From assembly GCF_022919075.1 (NCBI RefSeq), contig NZ_CP095078.1:2108001-2172000 (forward strand): a stretch of DNA of 64,000 nt, read 5' to 3'. The DNA comes from Nocardioides sp. W7. GTDB lineage: Bacteria; Actinomycetota; Actinomycetes; Propionibacteriales; Nocardioidaceae. Positions 46,391 through 55,123 of the stretch are shown here, piece by piece. The position numbers were made by a program, and so were the translations under genes. Within the stretch, counting starts at the first letter, position 1. Every line of letters begins with the position of its first letter. The notes beneath the pieces were generated by a model. That model was given only the letters and a program-made list of their open reading frames with translations, was not told the DNA's origin and searched no databases.

Positions 46391-46490
46391 GGCTCCAGTG
46401 TGACGTGCGGGTCCCAAGTCCGGGCCTCGCCCGGCCGAAGAGGACACGGTGACCTGGTGGCCGGGACACCGGGCGCACCAGGGTCGGGGC

Positions 46491-47738
46491 ATGCGAAGCC
46501 GTCCCCTTCTCGCCGTCCTGCTGGCGGTGCCCGCGCTCACCCTGCCCGCCGCGAGCCCCGCGTCGGCCGCCGATCCGGGCGGCTCGATCGTCTACGTCCA
46601 CGACGACGACGTGTGGCTGGCGCGCGGCGACGGCTCGGGGCAGTACCAGGTGACCTTCGACGGTACGCCGCACACTCCGTACACCTCGCCGTCGCAGTCC
46701 GACACCGGCGTGATCGTCGTCGGCCACGGACCGCACCTGATCCGGATGACGCAGAACGGCACGGTGCTCAGTCGGCTCGACCCGGGCCCGCTGACCAACT
46801 CGGTCTCGCACCCGGTCGACGGGCCGATCATCCATGCCGCGGTCTCGCCGGACGGTCAGCTGGCGGCGTACACGCTCGGCGGGTGGGAGTGCCCGATCGG
46901 GGCGTCGTGCGGCTACCGCACGGTCACCGCGATCACCCGCACCGACCGGCTCACCCCGCCGTCGACGTACGGGACGACGTTCCTGGAGGCGCCCTCCTGG
47001 GTGGGCAACACCCGCACCCTGCAGTCCGGCGGCTTCCTCGAGCAGATCAACCTCGCCGACCTCGGCCAGGCGGCGGTGCACTGGTTCGACGACCAGGACG
47101 TGGCCGAGCCGCCGACCACCGACCTCGGCGACGCGGAGCTCTCGCCGGACGGGAGGTGGCTGGCCGCCGTCCGGGGGTACGACGAGAGCACGCACATCAC
47201 CTGGTACGCCGTCGCCGGGGACGCCCGGTCCGGCCCGGTGCCGGAGGCCCCCGACTGGATCTGCCAGACCGGGGAGCTGGGTGGGCTGGCCGACCCGACC
47301 TGGTCGCCCGACAGCACCACGATGGCCTGGCAGGAGCCGGACGGGATCTGGGTGAAGTCGAACCCCGCCGACTGCGAGGTCCCGCAGCCGCGGCTGCTCA
47401 TCGCGGGCGGATCCGAGCCGGACTGGTCGGCCGCGCCGCTGGCCCCGGCGGTGCGCACGTTCACGGTGACGAAGCGGCCCACGGTCGGTGGCGTCGCCCG
47501 AGTCGGCAAGCGTCTCAAGGCCCGCGCCGGTGCCTGGGCCCCCGCGCCCGGGTCGGTCCGCTACCAGTGGCTGCGCAACGGGCGGGCGATCCGCAAGGCC
47601 ACGAAGCCGTCGTACCGGCTGGTCCGTGCCGATGTCCGCAAGCGGATCAGCGTCCGGGTGACCGCCGCCGCGCCGGGCCGTGCCGACGCGACCGCGACGA
47701 GCAAGGCCACCAAGCCGGTGAAGAAGAAGCGCCGCTGA
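46491..47738 (+). CDS. Secreted beta-propeller protein with C-terminal Ig-like repeat
   Basis: A 415-residue exported protein. It has a signal peptide (MRSRPLLAVLLAVPALTLPA, cleavage near SAA), then PD40/TolB-like blades (VSPDGQLAAYTLGG, LSPDGRWLAAVRG, WSPDSTTMAWQEPD). The C-terminal 90 residues are a bacterial Ig-like unit (ARVGKRLKARAGAWAPAPGSVRYQWLRNGRAIRKATKPSYRLVRADVRKRISVRVTA) with a basic tail KKKRR. Units of the same family recur in the protein at 49804-51570. The histidine kinase gene starts 7 bases after its stop. Confidence 0.8.
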   Translation: MRSRPLLAVLLAVPALTLPAASPASAADPGGSIVYVHDDDVWLARGDGSGQYQVTFDGTPHTPYTSPSQSDTGVIVVGHGPHLIRMTQNGTVLSRLDPGPLTNSVSHPVDGPIIHAAVSPDGQLAAYTLGGWECPIGASCGYRTVTAITRTDRLTPPSTYGTTFLEAPSWVGNTRTLQSGGFLEQINLADLGQAAVHWFDDQDVAEPPTTDLGDAELSPDGRWLAAVRGYDESTHITWYAVAGDARSGPVPEAPDWICQTGELGGLADPTWSPDSTTMAWQEPDGIWVKSNPADCEVPQPRLLIAGGSEPDWSAAPLAPAVRTFTVTKRPTVGGVARVGKRLKARAGAWAPAPGSVRYQWLRNGRAIRKATKPSYRLVRADVRKRISVRVTAAAPGRADATATSKATKPVKKKRR

Positions 47739-47745
47739 GCCCGGC

Positions 47746-49752
47746 ATGACGACTCCGGACCACCGCGGCTGGCGCTGGGTCGCGCTCGGCGTCGCCCTGC
47801 TCGCCTCGGGGTGCGCGGCCACCTCGGTGGTGCTGCTCCTGGTGCACCAGATGGTGCCGGAGCCGGTGACCTACTGGGTCGCGGACGTCGTGTGCGCGGT
47901 GCTGTACGGCGTGGTCGCGGTGCTGATGCTGCCCCGCACCCGCCACCCGGCCGTCTGGATCCTGATGGCGGTCGCGCTCGGGTGCGGGGCCGCCAGCCTC
48001 GCCACCCAGTACGTCCGCCTGGAGATCGCCCACCCGGGCGTGCCCGACGGCGACCTGCTGTGGGCCGTGAGCCTGCCGCTGTGGATCCTCGGCACCTACT
48101 CGACGGTGGCGGTGCTGCCCTGGCTGGTCGCACCGGGCCGCCCGCGGGGCCTGACCCGGGTGCTGGCGGCCGTGGGCCTGACGGCGGTGCTGGCCGCTGC
48201 CGTCGCGGGCGCGACCCTCGTGACGGTGGGGCCGCGGTCCAACCCGTTCGCGATCGGGTGGCAGCCCTGGCAGGACCTCCTGGTGACGTCCTGGATGTGG
48301 CCGGACCGGGCCTGCGTGGCGGTGGGAGCGTTGGGGCTGGTCCGGCTGCTGGTGGTCTGGTGGCGCACCCGGGGCACGGCCGAGCGCGGGTACGGCTGGT
48401 TCGCCGTCGGCCAGCTGCTGCTCGTGGTGGCGCTGGTGCCGGTCGCGTTCTTGAAGGTGCAGCCGAGCGAGGTCGTCCTGCAGCTCTCCGGCGCGAGCCT
48501 GCTGGCGGCGCAGGCGTTCCTGCCGGTGGCCCTGCTGATCGTCGTCCTGGGCCAACGGCTGTGGGGGATCGACGTCGCGGTGAGCCGGCTCGCCGTCTGG
48601 CTCTCGCTCACCGGCACCGTGGTCGCGGTCTACGTCGCGGCCGTCTGGGTCACCCTGCGGCTGCTGCCGGTCAGCGACCAGGCCGCGGGTCTGCTCGCGG
48701 CCCTGGTCCTCGCGCTGGTCGCGCACCCGGCCCGCCTCGGGCTGCAGCGACGCGTCGACGCCATGGTGTACGGCGCCGACAGTGACCCCGCCTCGATGCT
48801 GGCCCTGCTCGGCGAGCGGCTGCGCCAGGGCCGGGCGGCCGAGGCGCTCCCGGCGCTCGTCGAGGGGCTGCGCGGCGGGCTGCGCCTGGGCTCGGTCACG
48901 GCCGTCTCCCGCGAGCACCCGGAGGTGTACGCCGAGGCGTCCGGGACCCGATCGCCGGGCGCGGACTCCGTCGTACTCCCGCTCGTGGTGGAGGGCCGCC
49001 ACGTCGGCGACCTCACCGTCGTCGCCGCCGCGGGCGAGCGGCTGGACCTGCGCACGGTGCGGGTCGTGCGCGACCTCAGCGACCTGGTCGCGGTCGCGCT
49101 GGAGCTGGAGCAGACCAACCGCCGGCTCCGGGTCGCCTCGGAGCGGCTCGGCGAGGTCCGGCACGAGGAGCGGCGGATGCTGCGCCGCGAGCTGCACGAC
49201 GGCCTCGGCCCGGTGCTCGCCGGGGTGGCGCTCGGGCTCGCCGCGGCCCGCCGCCGGCTGCGGGAGGAGCCGGACGTCGCCGACCAGCTGCTGGCCGAGC
49301 TCGAGACCGAGGTCGTCGGCCGCTCCGACGCCGTCCGCCAGCTCTCCCGGTCGCTGCTGCCGGCCCAGCTCGACGACGGTGACCTGGTCGGCGCCCTGCG
49401 CGTGCTCACCCGCCGCTTCCAGGGCACCGGGATCGTCGTCCGCACCAGCACCGACCGGCTGGGGTCGGTCGGGACCAAGCGGCAGATCGCGGTCTACCAC
49501 GTGGCGGCGGAGGCGCTGCTGAACGCCGTACGACACAGCGGCGCGGAGACGGTCACGGTCAGCGTGACCGGTGGGGACGGCGACCCGGTCCGGCTGGAGG
49601 TCGTGGACGACGGGGACGGCATCGCGGTCCACGCGGTCCGTGGCGTCGGCCTGCAGTCGATGCGCGAGCGTGCCGACGAGCTCGCCGGCACCCTCGAGGT
49701 CACCTCGGGGCCGGACGGCTGCGGCACCCGGGTCGCCCTCCTCCTGCCCTGA
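47746..49752 (+). CDS. Multi-pass sensor histidine kinase without adjacent regulator
   Basis: A 668-residue kinase. Around 10 hydrophobic segments fill residues 10-330. A GAF-like region (LLGERLRQGRAAEALPALVEGLRGGLRLGSVTAVS) follows. The HisKA_3 box ERRMLRRELHDGLGPVLAGVALGLAAARRRL holds the phospho-His near residue 482. The ATPase has AAEALLNAVRHSGAETV and VVDDGDGIAVHAVRGVGLQSMRERA. No response regulator is near, so its partner must be encoded elsewhere. It is sandwiched between two secreted Ig-repeat genes with gaps of 7 and 51 bases. Confidence 0.9.
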   Translation: MTTPDHRGWRWVALGVALLASGCAATSVVLLLVHQMVPEPVTYWVADVVCAVLYGVVAVLMLPRTRHPAVWILMAVALGCGAASLATQYVRLEIAHPGVPDGDLLWAVSLPLWILGTYSTVAVLPWLVAPGRPRGLTRVLAAVGLTAVLAAAVAGATLVTVGPRSNPFAIGWQPWQDLLVTSWMWPDRACVAVGALGLVRLLVVWWRTRGTAERGYGWFAVGQLLLVVALVPVAFLKVQPSEVVLQLSGASLLAAQAFLPVALLIVVLGQRLWGIDVAVSRLAVWLSLTGTVVAVYVAAVWVTLRLLPVSDQAAGLLAALVLALVAHPARLGLQRRVDAMVYGADSDPASMLALLGERLRQGRAAEALPALVEGLRGGLRLGSVTAVSREHPEVYAEASGTRSPGADSVVLPLVVEGRHVGDLTVVAAAGERLDLRTVRVVRDLSDLVAVALELEQTNRRLRVASERLGEVRHEERRMLRRELHDGLGPVLAGVALGLAAARRRLREEPDVADQLLAELETEVVGRSDAVRQLSRSLLPAQLDDGDLVGALRVLTRRFQGTGIVVRTSTDRLGSVGTKRQIAVYHVAAEALLNAVRHSGAETVTVSVTGGDGDPVRLEVVDDGDGIAVHAVRGVGLQSMRERADELAGTLEVTSGPDGCGTRVALLLP

Positions 49753-49803
49753 CGGGACGGCGGGCCCTCCCGGCCGGGACGCCGGGTGGCCGAGCCTCGG
49801 GCC

Positions 49804-51570
49804 ATGCGCATCCCGATCCTTCTCGCCGCTGCGACGGCGCTCGCCCTGCTGAGCCCGGTGGCGGCCGTGGCCGCCGATCCCGAACCGGACACCCTGCCGC
49901 CCGTCATCACCCTCACCCCGCCCGCCGGCGGCGCGAACAACTGGTACGGCGGCAGCTCGATCCACGTCCAGGTGCGGGCCACCGAGGACCGGGCCGGCGA
50001 CAGCGGGGTGGGCGAGGTGACCTACGCGCTCAACGGGGGGCACACCCGGGTCGGTTCGATCCCGGCCGGGGGCGGTCCCGTGGAGGTGAGCTCGACGGGG
50101 CGCACCACGGTGACCGTGACGGCCACCGACCTGGCCGGCAACGTCGCGACGGCGTCGGTACTGGTGGGGCTGGACCGCGGACGGCCGGTGGTCAGCTACC
50201 AGGGCCGGGTCGTGCCGGGCGCCGTCTTCGTCCAGGGCGAGGAGGTCCCGCTGTTGTACACCTGCCGCGACGAGGAGTCGGGGGTCGCGTCCTGCGTGGG
50301 ACCGGTGCCCTCCGGCGGGCTGCTGGACACCGGCACGCTCGACGACAACCGCACCGTGCGGGTCACCGCCACGGACCGGGTGGGCCTCGAGCTCACGCAC
50401 GTCGTCCACTACCGGGTGGTCGAGCCCGAGTTCGACGTGGTCGGCGCCGTCGAGGTCGAGGGCACCCCGCAGGTCGGGCACGACCTGACCGGCGGCGCAC
50501 CGGAGTTCAGCCCGACCCCGGCGGCGATCGGCTACCGGTGGCACCGCGACGGCGTCCCGATCGGCGACGCCACCACGCTGGCCTACCGCGTCCGGGCGGC
50601 CGACGCCGGCCACCGGCTCACCCTGGTCGCCACGGCCACCCGCCCGGCCTTCAACGCCGGCACCTCGACCTCGACGCCCGTCACGATCCTGCCCGGGGAG
50701 CTCGTGCTGTCCGCCGATCCGGTGCTCTCCGGCGACGCCCGGGTGGGGGAGACGCTCGAGGTCGAGCACCCGCCGGTCTTCCCGGGCGGGGCGACCGAGA
50801 CGTATGTCTGGCTCCGTGGTGACGCGCCGATCCCCGGCGCGTCCGAGCGGGCCTACGAGCTCCGGGCGGCGGACGCCGGGCACCGGGTGCGGGTCGTGCT
50901 GACGGCCACACGGGACGGGTACCTGGATCGCTCATGGGTCACGGAGCCGTCGGCGGTCGTCGCCGGAGGGCCACCGCCTGACGGCGACCCGCTGCCCGGC
51001 GGCGGTCCGCTGCCGGCCGACGGGGCACCGCGGATCGTCGGCGCCGCCCGGGTCGGCGGGACGCTGCAGGCGATGCTGCCGTCGTACCAGTCCACCGGCG
51101 GTACGCCGGTCTCGACCGCGGTCAACTGGCTGCGCGACGGCCAGGAGGTCCCGGGGGCGACCGGCACCACCTACCGTCTCCGCGCCCCGGACGTCGGTCG
51201 GCGGCTGAGCGTGCGGGTCACCGCGACGGCGGCGGGGCACGCGCCGTCGGTCCTGGTCGGCGCCGCCACGGGGCCGGTCGCGAAGGCCGCGGCCCGGCTG
51301 CGCGCGAAGGCGGTGCGGGCCAGGGGCCGAGCGGTGCGGCTGACGGTCACGGTGTCCGCACCGGGGGTGCTGGCGACCGGGCCGGTCATCGTGCGAGCCG
51401 GCCGGCGGGTCGTCGCCCGCGGTGTCCTGCGGGGCGGGACGGTACGGCTCACGGCGCGGCTGTCGAAGCGGGTGTCCCGGCTGGGCGTGACCTACGCCGG
51501 CGACGCGGGAGTCGTCGGCCGCTCGGGCACGGTCCGGATCAGCGCGGCGTCTCGGGCCCCGTCCAGGTGA
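49804..51570 (+). CDS. Secreted multi-domain Ig-like protein
   Basis: A 588-residue exported protein: signal peptide (MRIPILLAAATALALLSPVAAVA), two N-terminal Ig-like domains with a cysteine pair (LLYTCRDEESGVASCVG), then three repeats of about 90 residues with the pattern VEG-x-VGxxL...YxWxRDGxxI...YRVRAADAGHRLTLVATAT. A Pro/Gly linker (GGPPPDGDPLPGGGPLPADG) separates the last repeat from a basic end domain. No enzymatic motif is visible. It may bind a surface ligand or polymer. Its 3' end overlaps the convergent PspC gene by 32 bases. Confidence 0.8.
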   Translation: MRIPILLAAATALALLSPVAAVAADPEPDTLPPVITLTPPAGGANNWYGGSSIHVQVRATEDRAGDSGVGEVTYALNGGHTRVGSIPAGGGPVEVSSTGRTTVTVTATDLAGNVATASVLVGLDRGRPVVSYQGRVVPGAVFVQGEEVPLLYTCRDEESGVASCVGPVPSGGLLDTGTLDDNRTVRVTATDRVGLELTHVVHYRVVEPEFDVVGAVEVEGTPQVGHDLTGGAPEFSPTPAAIGYRWHRDGVPIGDATTLAYRVRAADAGHRLTLVATATRPAFNAGTSTSTPVTILPGELVLSADPVLSGDARVGETLEVEHPPVFPGGATETYVWLRGDAPIPGASERAYELRAADAGHRVRVVLTATRDGYLDRSWVTEPSAVVAGGPPPDGDPLPGGGPLPADGAPRIVGAARVGGTLQAMLPSYQSTGGTPVSTAVNWLRDGQEVPGATGTTYRLRAPDVGRRLSVRVTATAAGHAPSVLVGAATGPVAKAAARLRAKAVRARGRAVRLTVTVSAPGVLATGPVIVRAGRRVVARGVLRGGTVRLTARLSKRVSRLGVTYAGDAGVVGRSGTVRISAASRAPSR

Positions 51571-51802
51571 CCGGCCCTGCCGTCGTCAGGCTCTCCTCGG
51601 ACGGCATCAGCACCCAGAGGATCGGGTAGATCAGGATCTGGCTGCCCGGCACGACCATCAGCAGCAGCACGAACAGCAGCCGTGCGACCCACGGCGTCAG
51701 TCCGAACCGCCGTCCGAGGCCGGCGCAGACGCCGCCGAGGATCTTCTCGCCGCGCGGTCGTACGAGTCCCTGGCGGGCGAGGCTGGAGCGGATGTCGTTC
51801 AT
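51539..51802 (-). CDS. PspC-domain membrane protein
   Basis: An 87-residue protein with the PspC pattern GEKILGGVCAGLGRRFGLTPWVARLLFVLLLMVVPGSQILIYPILWVLMP: a cytosolic loop and two close hydrophobic segments. Strong GGAGG before ATG 51802. PspC-type proteins take part in envelope-stress responses. The 3' end runs 32 bases into the convergent Ig-protein gene. Confidence 0.9.
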   Translation of the reverse strand: MNDIRSSLARQGLVRPRGEKILGGVCAGLGRRFGLTPWVARLLFVLLLMVVPGSQILIYPILWVLMPSEESLTTAGPVTWTGPETPR

Positions 51803-51931
51803 GGTGTTCCTCCGGTTGCTGGGTGGTGCCTCCAGCATGCGTCGTACGACGCCCGCGCCCCATCGGGTCCAGCCCTGGTCCGACCCCGGGTTGTCCCCGG
51901 GGTCGTCGCTCGAGCAGGCGCGGGTCGCGTG

Positions 51932-52393
51932 TCAGTCCAGGCAGAACTCGTTGCCCTCGGGGTCGGTCAGCACCAGGTGTCCCGCCGACAGCGGCGGTTC
52001 GGGCTCGAAACGCCTGACACGGCTCGCCCCCAGGTCGACCAGCCTCTCGGCCTCCGCCTCCAGCGCGGCCATCCGCGCCTCGCCCTCCAGCCCGGGAGCC
52101 GCCCGGACGTCGAGGTGGACCCGGTTCTTCGCGGTCTTCCCCTCCGGCACCTGCTGGAAGAACAGCCTCGGCCCGGCCCCGTCGGGGTCCTCGATCGCCG
52201 ACCGGGTGTTGCGCTGGGACTCCGGGACCCCGACCCTCGCGAGGAAGTCGTCCCAGGCAGCCAGCGGGTCGGCGCCGGCCGGCAGCTCGACGCCGGGCGG
52301 TGCGGGGTGGACGTAGCCGAGCACGTCGCGCCAGAACGTCGACAGGGCGCGGGGGTCGTGGGCGTCGAAGGTGATCTGAACGGTTCGGGTCAT
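51932..52393 (-). CDS. VOC-superfamily (glyoxalase-like) protein
   Basis: A 153-residue protein of the glyoxalase-like domain family: ITFDAHDPRALSTFWRDVLGYV, LFFQQVPEGKTAKNRVHLDVRA, ERLVDLGASRVRRFEPEPP and VLTDPEGNEFCLD. NRVHLDV and GNEFCL are hallmarks of small VOC proteins of unknown substrate. It is unrelated in detail to the two-module VOC protein at 42863. Confidence 0.88.
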   Translation of the reverse strand: MTRTVQITFDAHDPRALSTFWRDVLGYVHPAPPGVELPAGADPLAAWDDFLARVGVPESQRNTRSAIEDPDGAGPRLFFQQVPEGKTAKNRVHLDVRAAPGLEGEARMAALEAEAERLVDLGASRVRRFEPEPPLSAGHLVLTDPEGNEFCLD

Positions 52394-52479
52394 TCACCCA
52401 GCCTGGCACCCGCAGCGGTCAGAATCTGACCGCTTTGCGAGGATCCGCCAACCCGGGCGCCGCACCCAGGGACGGTCGA

Positions 52480-52548
52480 ACAGGCAATAGTCCCCTCACG
52501 CCGTCCCGGCCACGCTCACGGCTTTCCCGGGCGGGGTCTATTGCCTGT
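52480..52548. terminator. Long inverted repeat downstream of msrA
   Basis: ACAGGCAATAG (52480-52490) and CTATTGCCTGT (52538-52548) pair, and CCCC/GGGG extends the stem past one mismatch. About 37 bases lie inside. It is 25 bases past the msrA stop on the minus strand and could act as its terminator. Confidence 0.5.
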
Positions 52549-52572
52549 CTGGCGGTATCGCGACCGAGCTCG

Positions 52573-53235
52573 TCAGGCCGTCGCGGGGAACCGCACTCCG
52601 GTGTTCGCGTGGCACCGGTAGCCGAACGGGTTCTTCGCGAGGTACTGCTGGTGCTGCTCCTCGGCGTAGTAGTACGGCGTCTCGGCCGCGGGCCGGATCT
52701 CGGTGGTGATGTCGCCGAGCCGGCGCCGCTTGAGCTCGTCGCCGTACACCTTGGTCAGCTCGCGGGCGGTCTGCTCCTGCTCGGGGGTCGTGTAGTAGAT
52801 CGCGGAGCGGTACTGGGTGCCGACGTCGTTGCCCTGGCGCATGCCCTGGGTCGGGTCGTGCACCTCGAAGAAGGTCTTGAGCAGGTCGGCGTACGACACC
52901 CGGGCCGGGTCGAAGACGATCCGCACGGCCTCGGTGTGGTTGGTGCGCCCGCTGCAGACCTCGTCGTACGACGGGTGCGGGGTGGTGCCGCCGGCGTACC
53001 CGACGGAGGTCGACCAGACGCCGTCCTTCTGCCAGAAGATCTCCTCGGCGCCCCAGAAGCAGCCGAGGCCGAGGAAGGCGACCTCGTAGCCGTCCGGCAC
53101 GATCCCGGAGTCGAGGTCGGTCACGACCGGGGTGCCCAGCACGACGTGCTTGTCGCTGAGGGGGAAGTTGCGCTCGCTGCGGCCGGGCAGCGCCTGCTCG
53201 GGAGCGATGAGCTCGGACTTGCGGTTGAGGAACAC
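52573..53235 (-). CDS. msrA: Peptide methionine sulfoxide reductase MsrA
   Basis: A 220-residue repair enzyme that reduces methionine-S-sulfoxide. The catalytic motif GCFWGAEEIFW is at about 60-70; VGYAGGTTPHPSYDEVCSGRTNHTEAV and DPTQGMRQGNDVGTQYRSAIYY are fully conserved; the end GYRCHANTGV supplies the resolving cysteine. GTG 53235 has AGGAGA upstream. It uses thioredoxin, whose gene is also in this window. Confidence 0.95.
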   Translation of the reverse strand: MFLNRKSELIAPEQALPGRSERNFPLSDKHVVLGTPVVTDLDSGIVPDGYEVAFLGLGCFWGAEEIFWQKDGVWSTSVGYAGGTTPHPSYDEVCSGRTNHTEAVRIVFDPARVSYADLLKTFFEVHDPTQGMRQGNDVGTQYRSAIYYTTPEQEQTARELTKVYGDELKRRRLGDITTEIRPAAETPYYYAEEQHQQYLAKNPFGYRCHANTGVRFPATA

Positions 53236-53300
53236 GGGGTCTCCTGTCGTCGGAGGATGTGGTGCTGTGGAAGAACGGTGCGCTGGGTCTCTCTGTTCCC

Positions 53301-53327
53301 TAGCATGAGTGGTATCAGACCGGTATC
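53301..53327 (+). promoter_or_regulatory. Promoter/operator of the RHH-Doc toxin-antitoxin operon
   Basis: TAGCAT (53301-53306) is a likely -10. Two GGTATC sites (53311-53316 and 53322-53327) are spaced by exactly one helical turn (11 bp), suited to cooperative binding by a ribbon-helix-helix dimer for autoregulation. Confidence 0.5.
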
Positions 53328-53341
53328 GTCGAGGGGTGGCC

Positions 53342-53542
53342 ATGACCTTGCGCACCGACGAGGAGCTCGACCGCGTGCTCACGGAGCTCGCCGAGCTCGA
53401 AGGGCTCTCCCGGCAGGAGGTCGTCCGCCGTGCGGTGCTGGAGAAGTACGAGCGTGACGGTCGACGAGCCCGGGTCGATGCCGTCTCGAACGAGATGCTC
53501 GAGCGCTGGGGCGACGTGCTGGATCGCCTCGGGAAGGCATGA
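53342..53542 (+). CDS. RHH-type antitoxin
   Basis: A 66-residue protein starting TLRTDEELDRVLTELAELEGLSRQEVVRRAVLEKYE, a ribbon-helix-helix (CopG/Arc-like) fold: one N-terminal strand and two helices with the G-LSR-EVVRRAV turn. The C-terminal part would cover the toxin. ATG 53342 has GAGGGG upstream; GTG 53336 is less likely. It overlaps the toxin gene by 4 bases. Confidence 0.85.
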   Translation: MTLRTDEELDRVLTELAELEGLSRQEVVRRAVLEKYERDGRRARVDAVSNEMLERWGDVLDRLGKA

Positions 53543-53919
53543 GCGAGATCGAGTATCTCGATCTCGAGGCGCTGCTGGTCCTCACCAGGAAGCTCGGAGC
53601 CGGACCCGTTCGCGACGCCGGACTGCTGGATTCCGCGGCCGCTCGTCCGCGGTCCAGCGTGTTCGGCGAGGACGCCTATCCGACGCTGGCGCTCAAGGCG
53701 GCCGCACTGTTGCACTCCATCTGTCGCAACCACGCACTCGTCGACGGCAACAAGCGGCTCGGGTGGTTCGCCACGGTGTCGTTCTTGGCGCTGAACGGCT
53801 ACGACGTCACCATGAACGACGACGCTGCCTTCGAGCTGGTCATGAAGGTCGCCGACGGGACCCTCGAGGTCGAGGGCATCGCCCGGGCACTGGGGGAGTC
53901 GCTGCGCGAGCGTGAGTAG
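53539..53919 (+). CDS. Doc-type Fic-fold toxin
   Basis: A 126-residue protein of the Doc branch of Fic enzymes: core motif HALVDGNKRLGWFA (near residue 64), matching HxFx(D/N)GNKR, with Lys where AMP-transferring Fic proteins have the second Gly. Doc toxins phosphorylate EF-Tu and stop translation. Helices SSVFGEDAYPTLALKAAALLHSICRN and FLALNGYDVTMNDDAAFELVMKVADG are typical. Its TAG stop is part of the -10 box of the next gene. It lies at the edge of the accessory segment that separates cbs and metB. Confidence 0.92.
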   Translation: MSEIEYLDLEALLVLTRKLGAGPVRDAGLLDSAAARPRSSVFGEDAYPTLALKAAALLHSICRNHALVDGNKRLGWFATVSFLALNGYDVTMNDDAAFELVMKVADGTLEVEGIARALGESLRERE

Positions 53920-53922
53920 CCT
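53917..53922 (+). promoter_or_regulatory. -10 box of metB, overlapping the toxin stop codon
   Basis: TAGCCT, exactly 6 bases before ATG 53929; its first three bases are the stop codon of the Doc gene. metB appears to be leaderless. Confidence 0.5.
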
Positions 53923-53928
53923 CGAAGG

Positions 53929-55095
53929 ATGAGCGAGCAGCAGCACCGCAGCAAGTCGGGCTTCGAGACCCGGGCCATCCACGCGGGCTACGAGCCCGAC
54001 CCCACGACGGGGGCGGTGATCCCGCCGATCTACGCGACCTCGACGTACAAGCAGGACGGCGTGGGCGGGATGCGCGGCGGCTACGAGTACAGCCGGTCGG
54101 CCAACCCGACCCGCACCGCGCTGGAGGGTGCGCTGGCGGCGGTGGAGGAGGGCGAGCGCGGGTTCGCGTTCGCCTCCGGCCTGGCCGCCGAGGACACCCT
54201 GATCCGGGCGCTGTGCAAGCCGGGCGACCACGTGGTCATCCCCGACGACGCGTACGGCGGGACGTACCGCCTCTTCGACAAGGTCGCCAAGGTCTGGGGC
54301 CTCGACCACAGCCCCGCGCCGGTCAGCGACGTCGAGCGGGTCGCCGCCGCGATCCGGCCCGGTGAGACCAAGCTGGTCTGGGTCGAGACGCCCACCAACC
54401 CGCTGCTCAACATCGGCGACATCGAGGCGCTCGCCGCGGTCGCCCACGACGCCGGCGCGCTGCTGGTCGTCGACAACACCTTCGCCTCGCCGTACCTCCA
54501 GCAGCCGCTGACCCTGGGCGCCGACGTCGTCGTGCACTCCACGACCAAGTACGTCGGCGGCCACTCCGACGTCGTCGGCGGCGCGCTCGTGGTCAAGGAC
54601 CTCGAGGTGGCCGAGCGGGTCGCCTTCCACCAGAACTCGATGGGCGCGGTGCCCGGCCCGTTCGACGCGTTCCTCACCCACCGCGGCCTGAAGACGCTCG
54701 CGGTCCGGATGGACCGGCACTGCGACAACGCCGAGCGGGTGGTGGCGTTCCTCGCCACGCACCCGGCCGTCAGCGAGGTCATCTACCCGGGCCTGGCGAG
54801 CCACCCCGGCCACGAGGTCGCCACCCGTCAGATGAAGAGGTACGGCGGCATGGTGTCCTTCCGCGTGACCGGCGGCGAGTCGCAGGCGCTGGCCGTGTGC
54901 GACCGCACCGAGGTGTTCACCCTCGGCGAGTCCCTCGGCGGTGTCGAGTCGCTGATCGAGCACCCGGGCCGGATGACCCACGCCTCCGTCGCCGGCACCG
55001 ACCTCGAGGTGCCGGCCGACCTGATCCGGCTCAGCGTCGGCATCGAGACCGCCGAGGACCTGCTCGCCGACCTCGAACGCGCCCTGGAGAGTTAG
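53929..55095 (+). CDS. metB: Cystathionine gamma-synthase-type PLP enzyme
   Basis: A 388-residue Cys/Met metabolism PLP enzyme. Conserved stretches are GFETRAIHAGYEPDPTTGAVIPPIYATSTY, EYSRSANPTRTALE, FASGLAAEDTLI, DDAYGGTYRLF, VVDNTFASPYLQQPL, the PLP lysine in VVHSTTKYVGGHSDVVGG (about 207) and FTLGESLGGVESLIEHPGRMTH. The VGGMRGGYEYSRSANPTR pattern is that of actinobacterial MetB, though gamma-lyase activity is also possible. With cbs it would give a transsulfuration route. In M. tuberculosis the two genes are close together. Confidence 0.93.
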   Translation: MSEQQHRSKSGFETRAIHAGYEPDPTTGAVIPPIYATSTYKQDGVGGMRGGYEYSRSANPTRTALEGALAAVEEGERGFAFASGLAAEDTLIRALCKPGDHVVIPDDAYGGTYRLFDKVAKVWGLDHSPAPVSDVERVAAAIRPGETKLVWVETPTNPLLNIGDIEALAAVAHDAGALLVVDNTFASPYLQQPLTLGADVVVHSTTKYVGGHSDVVGGALVVKDLEVAERVAFHQNSMGAVPGPFDAFLTHRGLKTLAVRMDRHCDNAERVVAFLATHPAVSEVIYPGLASHPGHEVATRQMKRYGGMVSFRVTGGESQALAVCDRTEVFTLGESLGGVESLIEHPGRMTHASVAGTDLEVPADLIRLSVGIETAEDLLADLERALES

Positions 55096-55111
55096 CCGCG
55101 TCCGGTCCGGT

Positions 55112-55117
55112 TACGTT
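55112..55117 (+). promoter_or_regulatory. -10 box of the AI-2E family transporter gene (leaderless)
   Basis: TACGTT, exactly 6 bases before GTG 55124; identical to the box and spacing at 35899. This decides for 55124 over the in-frame GTG at 55118. Confidence 0.55.
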
Positions 55118-55123
55118 GTGGGC

